Origin: a virus
Direction: 5' to 3' (one strand)
Length of the DNA stretch: 35,326 nt
Virus record (IMG/VR): IMGVR_UViG_3300014501_000045
Span: 1-35,326 of that record
The stretch's first letter is position 1. Each line of letters begins with the position of its first letter. A program made the position numbers and the translations under genes. This document shows positions 1 through 9,019 of the stretch, piece by piece. Under the pieces are notes generated by a model that was not told the DNA's origin, did no database searches, and saw nothing but the letters and a program-made list of their open reading frames with translations.

Positions 1-1116
1 GCTGTAGCCCTCACCCGATACGTTGGTCGCCGACTCGACGCCGTCCCAGCCGACCGCGAGACCAAAGCTGTTGCCCTGGACGTTGTTGCCTGCCGACCCA
101 CCGACCGACGCGATGAGTCCGGCGCCGAAGGTCAGGAAGTTCACGCGCGAGGCCGTCGACAGCTCGACGACCGACGTGGAGCTGACGTTGATGTTCCCGG
201 TCGCCGTGCCCATCAGCGGCAGCGAGCGCTGGTTGAACCAGGAGATGACGCCGATCCCCTGCGGCTGGAAGGCCGTCCCGGCGCTGATTCTCACTTTGCC
301 GATGTAGGAGCGTGTGCTGTCCGGCAGGCCACTGTTGTTGCGTACCTCGACGCCGACGTTGCCGGCGGTGGTATCGCGCAGGTGACCGCCCGAATTCCAG
401 AAGTCGTACGTCAGCGCGCCACTAAAGCTGAAAACAAACACGTCGTAGTTAGTGTTGGCGACGAGGTTCTGCCCGGCAACGCCGTTGAGATATACGCCGG
501 TAAGGCCCGAGTTAAGCCCGGAGGTCGGCACCTGCATGACGCCGCCGTTCAGCCGCAGGCTGGCGCCGCCGCCGAAGGTAGACAGCGTGATCATAGTGCC
601 GCTGACGTAGTTCAGTTGGCATTGGCCTGTGACCGCCGTGGCCGCCGAGGCAGTGACCCAGACCGCGCTGCCGGGGCCACCGGTAGCGATGCAGTACCAC
701 AGGATCAGGTTGACCGTGTCCCACGCTGCGGTCGGGCCGAGACCGCCGGTGGCGGCAACGCCGGCCAAAGAGCCGTTGGGGTTGCCAGCCGTGACCAGCA
801 CCTGCTGGTCGATCGCCACCGAGCCAGCGGTCACGTCATTGACGAAGAAGTCCCCGGCGAGCCAGTTCAGCGCCTCGGTGCCCTCCTGCCCACGGACCAT
901 CGTCACGATATCGCCGACCACGCCGGTGACGTGGACGTACTCGTACAGCAGCCCGGTCGCCGCGTCGTTCAGCGCGGCGACGAAGTACTGCCCGTTGAGC
1001 GGCGCGGGCGAGAACAGCGCGCCGGCGCCGGCGGTCAGCTGCGCCGTCGTTGCCACGTTGCTGATAGCCCCGGCGAGGTTGGTCGCGGCGTTGTTGTAGG
1101 CGAGGAGAAGCGGCAT
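1..1116 (-). CDS. Tail fibre or receptor-binding-like protein, 3' end cut by window edge
   Basis: The frame is open for 372 codons from an ATG directly after the stop of the preceding gene and runs off the left edge, so the C-terminus is missing. The N-terminal part (residues 1 to about 100) contains VRGQEGT followed by a Trp, GD and VTAG. This is a pattern I associate with N-terminal modules of phage fibre and receptor-binding proteins. The rest is rich in Gly, Ser, Thr, Asn and Val with few charges, as expected of a beta-structured fibre. Its place after the J-like and I-like baseplate genes matches the P2-like order J, I, fibre. No trimerisation or chaperone domain is visible because the end is absent. 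Host receptor binding is inference from position and composition. Confidence 0.72.
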   Translation of the reverse strand, partial: MPLLLAYNNAATNLAGAISNVATTAQLTAGAGALFSPAPLNGQYFVAALNDAATGLLYEYVHVTGVVGDIVTMVRGQEGTEALNWLAGDFFVNDVTAGSVAIDQQVLVTAGNPNGSLAGVAATGGLGPTAAWDTVNLILWYCIATGGPGSAVWVTASAATAVTGQCQLNYVSGTMITLSTFGGGASLRLNGGVMQVPTSGLNSGLTGVYLNGVAGQNLVANTNYDVFVFSFSGALTYDFWNSGGHLRDTTAGNVGVEVRNNSGLPDSTRSYIGKVRISAGTAFQPQGIGVISWFNQRSLPLMGTATGNINVSSTSVVELSTASRVNFLTFGAGLIASVGGSAGNNVQGNSFGLAVGWDGVESATNVSGEGYS

Positions 1117-1935
1117 CTACCCCACGATCGTAACGATGAAACGATATTGAAACGGCAGCTCCAGCGCGCCCGAGCTGATCGCGGCCTGGAGCACCGGCCC
1201 CAGGGTCAGCGGAGCGTAGCGCCGGAAGGTCGTCTGAAGCGACCCCAGCGCGCGCGCAGCGCCGTAGCGCAATCGGCCGTAAAACGAGCCGCCGGTCAAC
1301 AAGCGCTGGCCATTCAGGATGTTGATGTTGACCTGATTATTGGTTCCAAACTGGATCGACACCTGATAGGTCTCGTCGGTCAGCCCCGCGGTCCCATCGG
1401 TCCCGGTCAAGAACCGCATGATCCGGCGCTTCAACCAGCGTACATTGAAGTACTTCCCGTCGCCCTTGTAGAAGTGCCAGGTGAGGCAGCGCTTATAGAC
1501 GTCGTCCGACGTGGCGTAGTATGTCGTCGGCGCCACGCGCCGCAGGGCGCCGTAGGGCAAGGTCGTACCGTAGGGATACGTGCCGTAGGGACCGCGGTCG
1601 CGCGTGCGACCCGATGGCAGCACCGGCCGCGGATAGCCGTAAAGGCCGGTGGCGACCCAATCGAGCAGGTAGCCCGAGAGGCCGGTGTAGACCGGCAGGT
1701 CGACCGTGTTGAACCAGTCGAGGTACTGCTGCGACATCGCGTTGTACGCAGCGACGAACGCCTGGAGGTCGTCGTCGTCCGAGTACTGCCAGTAGAGGTA
1801 CGACCGGATCGTCTTGATGATGCCCGGCGTCGTCGGCGCGTAGATCGGACCGCCGATCGGCGAGAAGCCGATGACGAACCCGCCGATATCGCTCGGGTAC
1901 GGATACGGGTACGGTGGGACCGTGGCGACGGTCAT
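1117..1935 (-). CDS. Baseplate wedge/tail protein, P2 gpI-like (DUF2612-type)
   Basis: A 272-residue protein whose ATG overlaps the stop of the J-like gene (TGATG). The N-terminus is a Pro/Tyr-rich repeat (PYPYPYP). A segment follows with a Trp-Asp-Trp pattern (residues about 45-95: YLYWQYSDD, DWFNTVD, LLDWVATGLYG) typical of tail proteins that sit between gpJ and the fibre. Around residue 140 the motif DDVYKRCLTWHFYKGDGK precedes a basic stretch (RWLKRRIMRFL). The C-terminal third is beta-rich. Such proteins join the baseplate periphery to the fibres in P2-like systems. Family assignment rests on gene order and general resemblance rather than on a diagnostic motif. Confidence 0.7.
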   Translation of the reverse strand: MTVATVPPYPYPYPSDIGGFVIGFSPIGGPIYAPTTPGIIKTIRSYLYWQYSDDDDLQAFVAAYNAMSQQYLDWFNTVDLPVYTGLSGYLLDWVATGLYGYPRPVLPSGRTRDRGPYGTYPYGTTLPYGALRRVAPTTYYATSDDVYKRCLTWHFYKGDGKYFNVRWLKRRIMRFLTGTDGTAGLTDETYQVSIQFGTNNQVNINILNGQRLLTGGSFYGRLRYGAARALGSLQTTFRRYAPLTLGPVLQAAISSGALELPFQYRFIVTIVG

Positions 1936-3353
1936 CAGCCCTGCGTCACGATGACCGCGGTCGGGCCGGCATAGAAGTATGACTCGGGGTCGCCAGCGAT
2001 GATGCCGGTCCCGCTAATCGGCGCCGTGCCGACGCCGTTGATGCTGACTGCGAAGATCATCCGGGTCAGCAGCTGCGGCGGCAGCACCGAGGCGACCGCG
2101 GCCTGAAAGATCGACTCTAGCTCGTATAGGACCAGCGGCTGGCCCACGGCGACCGCGTTGACGTACGCGATCAGCGCCGGGGCGGCGAGCTGAGATACCG
2201 CGGCGGCCGATACCGGGTTGGTCGCGATGGTGTTCCACGTCACGTCGATGACCACCGCCTGCTGCGGCGGCAACACGATCGGAACCTGGTATACGTCGGG
2301 ATAGTCGGTGATCGTCACGACGACGTTGCGCGGGTTTGGCGTCACGACGCCACCCGAGATATACGCGCTATAGCCGGACGAGTTAACCCCGATCGAAAAG
2401 TCCTTTTCGTCGATGACCGTGACCGTAAACGCGGGACCGTTGATCTGCGTCATCCCGACCACGCCATTGATCTGCGCCACGGTGCCGGTCGCGAGGCCGT
2501 GGTTCAGCAGCGTCGTCACGACCGCCGGGTTGGCGTTCGTGATATTGGTGATCGACATGACGCTGCCGACCAGCGTCGAGACATCGAATACGCTCTCGTA
2601 GATGGCCTCGGCGACCGCGTACTGATCGCCGCCACCAACGATGATCTCCCACCCGCCGCCGGTCTGCGCGCGCGCCGATACCAGGCGCGGCTGTACGCCG
2701 GGAACGTTACCGAGCAGCGTCTTCAGGTACCGGCTCATGCCGGTCGAAGCGGCGAGGCCGGCCTGGAGCACCTGTGCGCGGTAGTCGCTCGGTGTCTGCG
2801 CGCCGAGGCCGGGAAGGCCGGGGAGCGGGTTATTGACCGTCAAGATAACGCCGTTCGGGATCGAGGTGACCAGATTGGTGACGGTGCCGAACGGCACCGC
2901 CCAGCTACCTTGTTGCGTGGCGATGGCCGTGACCGGGGTTGAGATCCCACCGGCGCCGATCGTCGTGCCCTCCTGACACGCGTACTGGAAGTTGCCGTCG
3001 CTGACCAGGAACCCGCGGCCGACGATGAACCCCGGTGATCCCGAAAACACCACCGAGACCTGCGTGTTGGAGCCAACGCCCATCGGGACGCCGTAGATGT
3101 TGCCGAGCTGGAGCAACAGGAAGACGTTGGCGCCGTACGGGGTCAGGCTATTGACCAGCGCGACGCGCGCCTGGTCCATCAGGGTTACCGCACCGACATC
3201 GGTAGACACGACGTCCTCGACCAGCGAGGCGGGAAGGTCCGCGGTGTAGCCGGGGTTCGTCGCCGCCACCGCGGCCACCAGCTGCGCGCGCAGCGCGGCC
3301 GGCGCCTGCGGCTGAAGGCCGGCCGCGGTAACTACGGTTGGGAGGTCAGACAC
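1935..3353 (-). CDS. Baseplate wedge protein, gpJ-like (Baseplate_J family)
   Basis: A 472-residue protein starting at GTG two bases after the gp25-like gene ends. The body resembles P2 gpJ-like proteins: residues about 75-165 contain the YGVP motif followed by a beta region with GRGFLVSDGN, and residues 187-220 contain TPSDYRAQV and the helical segment leading to LGNVPGVQ. A beta insert (residues about 266-339, GLATGTVAQINGVVG through FTVTVIDEKDFSIGV) interrupts the fold and looks like a distant relative of the YNG domain in other virion proteins here. J-like proteins form the outer ring of the wedge and attach fibres. The 3' end overlaps the gpI-like gene by one base. Confidence 0.85.
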   Translation of the reverse strand: MSDLPTVVTAAGLQPQAPAALRAQLVAAVAATNPGYTADLPASLVEDVVSTDVGAVTLMDQARVALVNSLTPYGANVFLLLQLGNIYGVPMGVGSNTQVSVVFSGSPGFIVGRGFLVSDGNFQYACQEGTTIGAGGISTPVTAIATQQGSWAVPFGTVTNLVTSIPNGVILTVNNPLPGLPGLGAQTPSDYRAQVLQAGLAASTGMSRYLKTLLGNVPGVQPRLVSARAQTGGGWEIIVGGGDQYAVAEAIYESVFDVSTLVGSVMSITNITNANPAVVTTLLNHGLATGTVAQINGVVGMTQINGPAFTVTVIDEKDFSIGVNSSGYSAYISGGVVTPNPRNVVVTITDYPDVYQVPIVLPPQQAVVIDVTWNTIATNPVSAAAVSQLAAPALIAYVNAVAVGQPLVLYELESIFQAAVASVLPPQLLTRMIFAVSINGVGTAPISGTGIIAGDPESYFYAGPTAVIVTQG

Positions 3354-3354
3354 G

Positions 3355-3741
3355 CTACGTCGGGATCAACGTCGGGATCATGATCGGCGGCAGCTTGGCG
3401 CCCTGATGCGTGACGACGTTGATCCGATACGTCGGCGGCGCCGCGCGTACCGAGCCAGGCGTCGCGATCACAGATACCTTGGTGACGATCAGGCTGGCGA
3501 AAAACTGCGCAAACTGCTGCTGCGTGCGCGCAACGTAGAAATCGGGCATGATCTGGGTCACGACGCTCTCGTGCGCGGGCAAGCCGTAGTCGGCGTAGAA
3601 CGGGCTCTCGCCGAGGTTGAGCTTCAGGCACTGCGCCAGGGTCGTTATATACACCGCGTCGTTGAACCCCACCGCGTCGGTATCCACCTCGACCCACGTC
3701 AATTGCCCCAGCTCGTTCGCGACGCGGCCGTAGGTCCGCAC
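3355..3741 (-). CDS. Baseplate wedge protein, gp25/gpW-like
   Basis: A 128-residue protein starting at GTG. The central motif LNLGESPFYADYGLPA (residues about 40-56) closely matches the gp25/gpW lysozyme-like wedge family, in which a short conserved turn precedes the helix that contacts the sheath initiator. Residues 58-75 (VVTQIMPDFYVARTQQQF) fit the following helix. T4 gp25 nucleates sheath polymerisation and gpW is its P2 counterpart. The gene lies between the spike and J-like genes, the usual order. A second long reading frame over 3332-3697 on the same strand is a shadow of this one. Confidence 0.85.
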   Translation of the reverse strand: MRTYGRVANELGQLTWVEVDTDAVGFNDAVYITTLAQCLKLNLGESPFYADYGLPAHESVVTQIMPDFYVARTQQQFAQFFASLIVTKVSVIATPGSVRAAPPTYRINVVTHQGAKLPPIMIPTLIPT

Positions 3742-3742
3742 G

Positions 3743-4321
3743 TCACGCGGCCTCGACGACCATGGAGTTGGAGCCGTCGGCGAGCTTCACCGCCTGGACC
3801 GCGCCGCCGCTCGATAGGATGATCTTGGCGCCCACCGGCACCGTAACCGTGACCTGCGTCGGCGTCACCTTGACGAGCGCCGCGCCGGACGAGTCCTGAA
3901 CGATCGCCCCGCCCGGTCCCTGGACGATGCGAAACGCATCGTTGCCGCCGGGCGGCAGCCACGTCGCATCGGCGACCGGCGTGAACGTCAGCGCCGAGAG
4001 GTTGGCCGGCTGCGAGAAGTTGGCGGTGCCGCCGCCCTGCCCGCTGACCCCGCCGAGGTAGACGCTTGAGGGCTGCGCCACGCCGCGATCGCCGACTTGG
4101 ATCGGACTCCAGTCGTACTGGCTCGTCGCGATCGGCATGGTCACGTTGGGAATCGTGAACGGTCCGGTGACGTCAAACGACACCGTGACCAGCTGGCCCT
4201 GGCGCGAGACCACCGTACACGGCAGCGCCTTACCCTGGAGCTGGATCGCGTCGTCGGCGCGCTGCTGCGCCAGCCGGTTCAGCGCCGGCGCGAGCGGCGT
4301 CTTGAAGTCATTACTGCTCAC
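3743..4321 (-). CDS. Baseplate spike protein, gpV/Gp138-like
   Basis: I start this 192-residue protein at the GTG (4321) that overlaps the stop of the hub gene by four bases (GTGA). The open frame extends upstream to 4369 but would overlap the hub by 52 bases. After a helical N-terminus (FKTPLAPALNRLAQQRADDA) comes an OB-fold-like beta region with the typical VGDRGVAQP phrase near residue 80. The C-terminal third (residues about 125-190) consists of alternating beta residues (QVTVTVPVGAKIILSS), as in the needle of gpV-type or Gp138-like spikes. The spike closes the end of the tail tube and pierces the outer membrane. A metal-binding HxH tip is not evident. Confidence 0.75.
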   Translation of the reverse strand: MSSNDFKTPLAPALNRLAQQRADDAIQLQGKALPCTVVSRQGQLVTVSFDVTGPFTIPNVTMPIATSQYDWSPIQVGDRGVAQPSSVYLGGVSGQGGGTANFSQPANLSALTFTPVADATWLPPGGNDAFRIVQGPGGAIVQDSSGAALVKVTPTQVTVTVPVGAKIILSSGGAVQAVKLADGSNSMVVEAA

Positions 4322-5349
4322 TGCACCACACCCGCCTGCTGCGATACGCATTCGAGGACCGAGATCCACGCGCGCGCGTCCGGGGCCTTGTAGTTACCGA
4401 CGTGCCGAATCGACTTCACCTGGAAGGTTCCCTGAAAAATCGACGACTGGCGAAGCAGCGAAGACTGCGTCATCGCGGCCTGCGTCGTGGTAACCCGCGT
4501 CGGCGGCAAGGTCACGAAGGCCCCGGCCTGGAGGTCCCCACGCATCACGCAGGTCACCTGGACGATGCCAGGGCTAACCCACGTCGGCTGGCCGATCAAG
4601 TCGGTGTACGAGATCGCGATCGGCGTGGTCTTCGTCGTTCCGTCGCTGACGTTAAACGTCTTGCCATTGAGCTGGATCTGGACGCCGGGGTACTGGTTGT
4701 CCACCACGTCACCCTCGGACGCCCACGGTCCGATCAGCGCACCGGGGCTTAAGATGGCCTGGCTGATCTGCTCGACCCAGGTTGCGAACTGCGGCAACGT
4801 TGCGAAAACGCCAACCTGGTCGCTCGGCAGCACCAGGTTAGGGCTGATGTTGGTCGTAACCGTATACCCTGGAAAGGCCGTAGTTAACGTATTTTGGATC
4901 GCCTGGGCCAGCGGCGTCCCAGCCTTCCAGTTAATAGTAATGTTTTGCGCTCCGCTCGCACCTCCGGTCGCCGACGAACCGGCAATGAGAAACAGGTCCA
5001 GCGTCATCTCAGTGCCGATCCAGTTGCCCAGCGCCTGCTGGCATACGCCCTGGATCAAAAGGCCAGCCTCGGCCGGGTTGGCTAGCGGCAGCCCCACGCC
5101 CATGCCGCCGTACACGGCCACGTCGGTCATGTTGAGGTCGCTGGCCTGCGCGATGTCTTGGATCGAGATGCCCCAGATCCGCACGTAGGACGCTATGTTC
5201 TGCCCGCCCTGCGGCACCGCGAAGTTGCCGGCGAACAGGTCCAACTCGACCTGGAGCGCGCCGGGGTCGGGCGGCGCGCTGGTGCCGTTCGGGTGCGAGG
5301 TATACTCACGCGTCGTCTTGCCCGTGATCTTGACGTCGTAGTATCTCAC
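4318..5349 (-). CDS. Baseplate hub protein, gp27/gpD-like
   Basis: A 343-residue protein whose GTG start overlaps the stop of the upstream gene by four bases. The N-terminus (YYDVKITGKTTREY, then LQVELDLF) and the phrase YVRIWGISIQDI around residue 55 are typical of hub proteins that replace a tape-measure-adjacent tube ring. Residues about 150-225 form a LysM- or gp27-like alpha/beta domain (AIQNTLTTAFPGY). The C-terminus has beta strands with GTFQVKSIRHVGNY, a pattern seen in hub proteins of P2-like and Mu-like tails. The hub forms a trimer between tube and spike. Its position just before the spike supports this. Confidence 0.72.
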   Translation of the reverse strand: MRYYDVKITGKTTREYTSHPNGTSAPPDPGALQVELDLFAGNFAVPQGGQNIASYVRIWGISIQDIAQASDLNMTDVAVYGGMGVGLPLANPAEAGLLIQGVCQQALGNWIGTEMTLDLFLIAGSSATGGASGAQNITINWKAGTPLAQAIQNTLTTAFPGYTVTTNISPNLVLPSDQVGVFATLPQFATWVEQISQAILSPGALIGPWASEGDVVDNQYPGVQIQLNGKTFNVSDGTTKTTPIAISYTDLIGQPTWVSPGIVQVTCVMRGDLQAGAFVTLPPTRVTTTQAAMTQSSLLRQSSIFQGTFQVKSIRHVGNYKAPDARAWISVLECVSQQAGVVQ

Positions 5350-5849
5350 GGGTTGACCTCAAACTGACTCGCCGGCTCGCGGTAGACCAAGGTCGAGGTC
5401 GTGAAGTACCCGGCAGCCAACGAAATATCGGTGCCGTAGTAGCCGGGCGTCATCAGCGCGCCGGGATCATCGGCGAGCGGATAGGTAAACGTATTGACAC
5501 CGGTCACTAAGCATGGAAACGTACCGTTGTAGCCGACCGGCGTCGTACCCGAGACCGTTAGATCGACGACCGAACCGGGCGTGAAGACCAACGTACCCTC
5601 GGCCTGCGCCGCAACCTGCCCACCGTTCGGGAACAGCGACCAGGACAGCGTGACCAGCTGCGCTGGCGCGTCCGAACCGATCAGCGGTAGCGCAACGACC
5701 AGCGGGCCGCTCAGCTGGTAAACGTTAACGTACCAGCCCTGGTCAAAAAGGTTCCAGGTGACGTTAACCCGATAGACCTGCCCGTCGAGCGTCGGGTTGA
5801 ACTGAAACGGCCCCGACGGCGTCGGCGTGAATGGAACGTAGGTGGTCAC
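5346..5849 (-). CDS. Baseplate plug-like tail protein with inserted YNG beta domain
   Basis: A 167-residue protein starting with GTG overlapping the previous stop by four bases. Its outer parts (residues 1-66 and 140-167) resemble small baseplate plug proteins: YRVNVTWNLFDQGWYVNVY, then LVVALPLIGS, and at the end LVYREPASQFEVNP. Between them, residues about 67-139 carry a complete copy of the beta domain found in four virion proteins in this window (VSGTTPVGYNGTF, then NTFTYPLADDPG). The insertion splits what looks like a continuous small fold, so this is a domain-in-domain arrangement. Plug identity is inferred from resemblance and from its place before the hub. Confidence 0.7.
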   Translation of the reverse strand: MTTYVPFTPTPSGPFQFNPTLDGQVYRVNVTWNLFDQGWYVNVYQLSGPLVVALPLIGSDAPAQLVTLSWSLFPNGGQVAAQAEGTLVFTPGSVVDLTVSGTTPVGYNGTFPCLVTGVNTFTYPLADDPGALMTPGYYGTDISLAAGYFTTSTLVYREPASQFEVNP

Positions 5850-6643
5850 AGCGGCGCCGGCGTCGGTTGCGGGATGCCGACGGTCGGACCGGGTGCGGCG
5901 AGCTGCTCAGGCGACATCGGTGACCCGATACCCGAGGGTTGCGCCGGTAGCGATTGCGCCGCCGGCACCACCGGCTGTGCGACGTTACTGGCCGGATTGC
6001 CGATCGTCGCCGCAGCACCGGACCCCGAGATCTCACCGTTGGCGTTCGGCGTAACCTGCGTCTGGTTGGTGAGCTGACTCATCAGGTTGTTCTGCGCCGC
6101 CGCCGCGGCGGCGAGCGAGACCAGCGGCTGCTCGAAATCCCACTGCCATCGCCACTGCCACTTGTGCGTCTCCTGCCCGGAGACATCGTGGAGCGCGGTC
6201 AGGATGCAATTGGTATAGAGATAGGATGGCGTGGCCACCGTAAAGGTGCCACCCGAGAGCGCGTGCTGCGCCAGCGTCGCCTGGAGCGCCGACATGATCG
6301 ATAATTTCGCCGCGTAATCGCCCGGCTGCCGCTCCGGGCAGATCATCATCAGCGAGATTTTCAGCGGCATCGTAATGATCGCGTTGGCCGCGGTCTGCTG
6401 GTTGGCGAACGGATATGTACCGATCGCGTTGGCCAGCAGCGACGACCCCGGCAGCGGCAGGAACTGCGCGAAGTAGCCGTCGAGGTCGAGGTTGTCGCCG
6501 GCGCCCAGCAGGTTCGGAAAGCTGCTCGACTGAAGCAGCGATATCACCGGCAGCGTGCCGCCTGCCAGGTTCGCCGCGACGCCGCCGGTCAGGTAGATCG
6601 GCGAGACCTGGTAGGCGAGCTGAAAGTCCTGCTGGCCGGGCAC
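5846..6643 (-). CDS. Tail/baseplate protein downstream of tape measure
   Basis: A 265-residue protein starting with GTG that shares one base with the tape-measure stop (TAGTG). Residues 1-190 look folded: hydrophobic beta segments alternate with the phrases IITMPLKISLMMICPE and GGTFTVATPSYLYTNCILTALHDVS, ending in a Trp-rich strand (KWQWRWQWDFEQPLV). From about residue 190 the sequence becomes low-complexity, Ala/Pro/Gln-rich and probably disordered, with several PxQP segments. In myoviruses, proteins of this type follow the tape measure and connect tube to hub. No catalytic motif is visible. Structural role is inferred from position. Confidence 0.65.
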   Translation of the reverse strand: MPGQQDFQLAYQVSPIYLTGGVAANLAGGTLPVISLLQSSSFPNLLGAGDNLDLDGYFAQFLPLPGSSLLANAIGTYPFANQQTAANAIITMPLKISLMMICPERQPGDYAAKLSIMSALQATLAQHALSGGTFTVATPSYLYTNCILTALHDVSGQETHKWQWRWQWDFEQPLVSLAAAAAAQNNLMSQLTNQTQVTPNANGEISGSGAAATIGNPASNVAQPVVPAAQSLPAQPSGIGSPMSPEQLAAPGPTVGIPQPTPAPL

Positions 6644-9018
6644 TACTGCCCCGCCTGGTTGCCCGCGATCGTGGCCTGCGCGCCGGTGGGGAGCCGAACG
6701 TCGACGAGGACGCGCTGCGCGGCGAGGTGCGACATCGCGCCGCCGGCCGTGGCCATAAACGCGCCGGGGGAACGAAGCGGCGCTGGCTGGAGCGACCGAG
6801 CTACAGCGTTCCAGTCCGTTGGATGCACCTGATCGCGTCCGACGTTCGCCAGTGGCGTGAATACGTCTTGAAACTTATCGGCCAGCGACCGCAGCTTATC
6901 GTTTACGCCGCCAAAGTCGCCACGCGTCCCAACGCCGAGAACGTCAACGTTAGCGCCGGCCTGCTGCAATATCCTCAGCTGCTCTGACACTGGACCGAGC
7001 ACGCTAGGGCTGTTACTAGCGCCGGTCGACAAAGCAACCATCTTACCGCGTAGCGCGTTTGGATCTGCGGCGAGAATCGCGTTGATCCGGTCTAGCACCT
7101 CGCTGGTTGACGCTCCCACGCGGGCGGTGCCAGTTGCACCGGGCTTGCCAAACGGCGCCTCGCGCCCGGCCAGGTGGCCGTAACGAATAAGCCCGGCGGC
7201 GATGCTGTCACCGATCGCGAGACTGGGGGCAGATCCACCAGAGGTAACCGTAGTGCTTCGCATCAACCGACTAGCAAGCGCGGCACCCTGCTCAGTGAAC
7301 GCTGGGTTACCTGCGCGCTCAAAAGCTTCCATCGCACGCGCCGCGTCCTCTGCCGTCTTAGCTCCCTTGATCCCAGAGAGAGATCCCGCCTCGGTCGTCT
7401 GAAGCTCTTGCCAGACCAAATCAAGTTGCTTCTGAAGATCGCCACCGGTGGCCATCGCGGCTGACTTACGTGACCCTAGCCACTGAGCTGCGCCGTACGC
7501 TCCACTGGTGGGATTGACCGCGCCTGGATCGATCCGTCTGCCTGAGCCGCTCTCCATTGCCAGTCGCGCCGCGATCCCCGTAGCAGCCTCTCGGCTTAAC
7601 CCCTTTCCCATGAAATAGTTGACAGCGGAGGTGATCGACGAATCGACCGAGCCAGAAGAGACCGATCCGGTGGACGGTCCCACGGCCGATCCGGCGCTTC
7701 CGGTAACCCAGTTCCACGCGCGATTGATCGCATTATGAGCCCAGCCGCCTGCGCCCGATTGCGGCAGCGCGCGCGTCTCACGTGCCATCTGGCTCTGAGT
7801 TCTCCCGAGCCAGTCAAAGATACCGCTGTCAGCGGCAGCGACCGACTTACCGTGCAGCCAGCTTAACCCACTATTGAGTTCTACGAGGTCCAGCACCAGC
7901 TCCTTGACCGCGCGAGCAAGAACTCCGACGTAATGCGCGAAGCTTTGGGCGTCGTCGGAGAACTTCTTGGTCCCGAGGTAGGAGGCGAAGTGGCCGAGCG
8001 CGGCCGAGAAGTCATCGATCCACTTACCGGTCTCGGGATTCTTCAGGAAGGCCGAGACGACCGAGGAAACGGCGTTCGACAGCTGGCTAAGACTACCTAT
8101 TAGCTTCGGTGATAGCGCATCGATAAAAGCGTTTCGGATCTTGTAGCTAGCGACATCGAGCGCCTGGTTGAAGTCCAGCCACGCGCGCAGCTGTTGGTCG
8201 TTAAGCTGAAGCTGCTTGACCTGCCGCGCGTACTTGGCCAGCTGGCCGTTCGGCCCGAACAGCTCATCCCACGACGTGTTGCGAAGCCTCTGGGCCTCCT
8301 CCAAACCGATGAAGTTCGACGCGCCCGACGCGTCCAGCCGCTGCTGAAGCTGCCCCGGCGCGGCGCTATCGACCAGGCGCTTCAGCTGCGGCAGCAGCGC
8401 TGCTGCGACCTCGGTCGTGTCGTGGCTCTGCGCCCAGCCGGGGTTGAGGCCCGAGCCGATCAGGCCCCACTGGAAATTGACGTCGTTCTTGGCGCGGTTG
8501 ACGCCGGCGAGGAACGACTGCGGGTCGACCACGCGCCCGAAGTTGAGACCGAAGGACTGAAGCTCGCCGGGACTGACACCGAGGCCGAGCGACGAGCGCC
8601 GCAGGCCAGAAGCGGTGACCATCAGCCGATCGATACCGTACAGTCCACCCGCGCCGAAAAGAGTGCCCAGAACGGTGGTAACGCCGGTCCATTTAAGCAG
8701 GCTCTTGGTCGCGCCGGAGATGTTTTTTTCCACATTGTGCGTCGACCGCTCCATCGACGCCATGTCTCGTTTAGACTGCTGTCCGGCACGGTTGAGCTGT
8801 TCGGCCTCCAGTCGCGCCTCGTGCAGTAGTTCTGTCTGTGCCATCAACGACGCGGCCAGCTCAACGAAGGTCGCCTTGCCCGCGGCCGTCGCCGCGTTTA
8901 CGGTGCTCCAGGCGCCGGGGAGCTTGCCGACGGCGTCCTTGTACTTGTCGAAGAGCGCCAGAAACGCCTTGAAGGCGTCGTCGTTGACATCGATATCGAG
9001 AACACTACGGACCGGCAT
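6643..9018 (-). CDS. Tape measure protein with tail-lysozyme-like and SGNH-hydrolase-like domains
   Basis: A 791-residue protein that sets tail length and carries two enzyme-like modules. Residues 1-110 are helical and coiled-coil-like; a hydrophobic Gly-rich segment (about 107-127) may insert into membrane. Residues about 462-570 resemble the phage tail lysozyme domain, with a candidate catalytic Glu489 in AMESGSG and the phrase YGAAQWLG. Residues about 598-745 show all SGNH hydrolase blocks in order: GDS (Ser605), a Gly near 635, GASN (Asn669) and DQVH (Asp729, His732). The enzymes presumably open peptidoglycan during DNA entry, the second perhaps as a de-acetylase or esterase; its substrate is unknown. 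It follows the frameshifted chaperone, the standard order. Confidence 0.88.
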   Translation of the reverse strand: MPVRSVLDIDVNDDAFKAFLALFDKYKDAVGKLPGAWSTVNAATAAGKATFVELAASLMAQTELLHEARLEAEQLNRAGQQSKRDMASMERSTHNVEKNISGATKSLLKWTGVTTVLGTLFGAGGLYGIDRLMVTASGLRRSSLGLGVSPGELQSFGLNFGRVVDPQSFLAGVNRAKNDVNFQWGLIGSGLNPGWAQSHDTTEVAAALLPQLKRLVDSAAPGQLQQRLDASGASNFIGLEEAQRLRNTSWDELFGPNGQLAKYARQVKQLQLNDQQLRAWLDFNQALDVASYKIRNAFIDALSPKLIGSLSQLSNAVSSVVSAFLKNPETGKWIDDFSAALGHFASYLGTKKFSDDAQSFAHYVGVLARAVKELVLDLVELNSGLSWLHGKSVAAADSGIFDWLGRTQSQMARETRALPQSGAGGWAHNAINRAWNWVTGSAGSAVGPSTGSVSSGSVDSSITSAVNYFMGKGLSREAATGIAARLAMESGSGRRIDPGAVNPTSGAYGAAQWLGSRKSAAMATGGDLQKQLDLVWQELQTTEAGSLSGIKGAKTAEDAARAMEAFERAGNPAFTEQGAALASRLMRSTTVTSGGSAPSLAIGDSIAAGLIRYGHLAGREAPFGKPGATGTARVGASTSEVLDRINAILAADPNALRGKMVALSTGASNSPSVLGPVSEQLRILQQAGANVDVLGVGTRGDFGGVNDKLRSLADKFQDVFTPLANVGRDQVHPTDWNAVARSLQPAPLRSPGAFMATAGGAMSHLAAQRVLVDVRLPTGAQATIAGNQAGQ

Positions 9019-9019
9019 A

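Noticed and set aside
382-1974. Long plus-strand open frame of 530 codons
   Set aside because: It lies opposite the fibre-like and gpI-like genes, whose proteins make structural sense; the plus-strand product is an Arg/Val/Asp-rich shadow typical of high-G+C DNA.
3332-3697. Second minus-strand frame of 121 codons overlapping the gp25-like gene
   Set aside because: Arg-rich shadow frame; the gp25-like motif is in the other frame.
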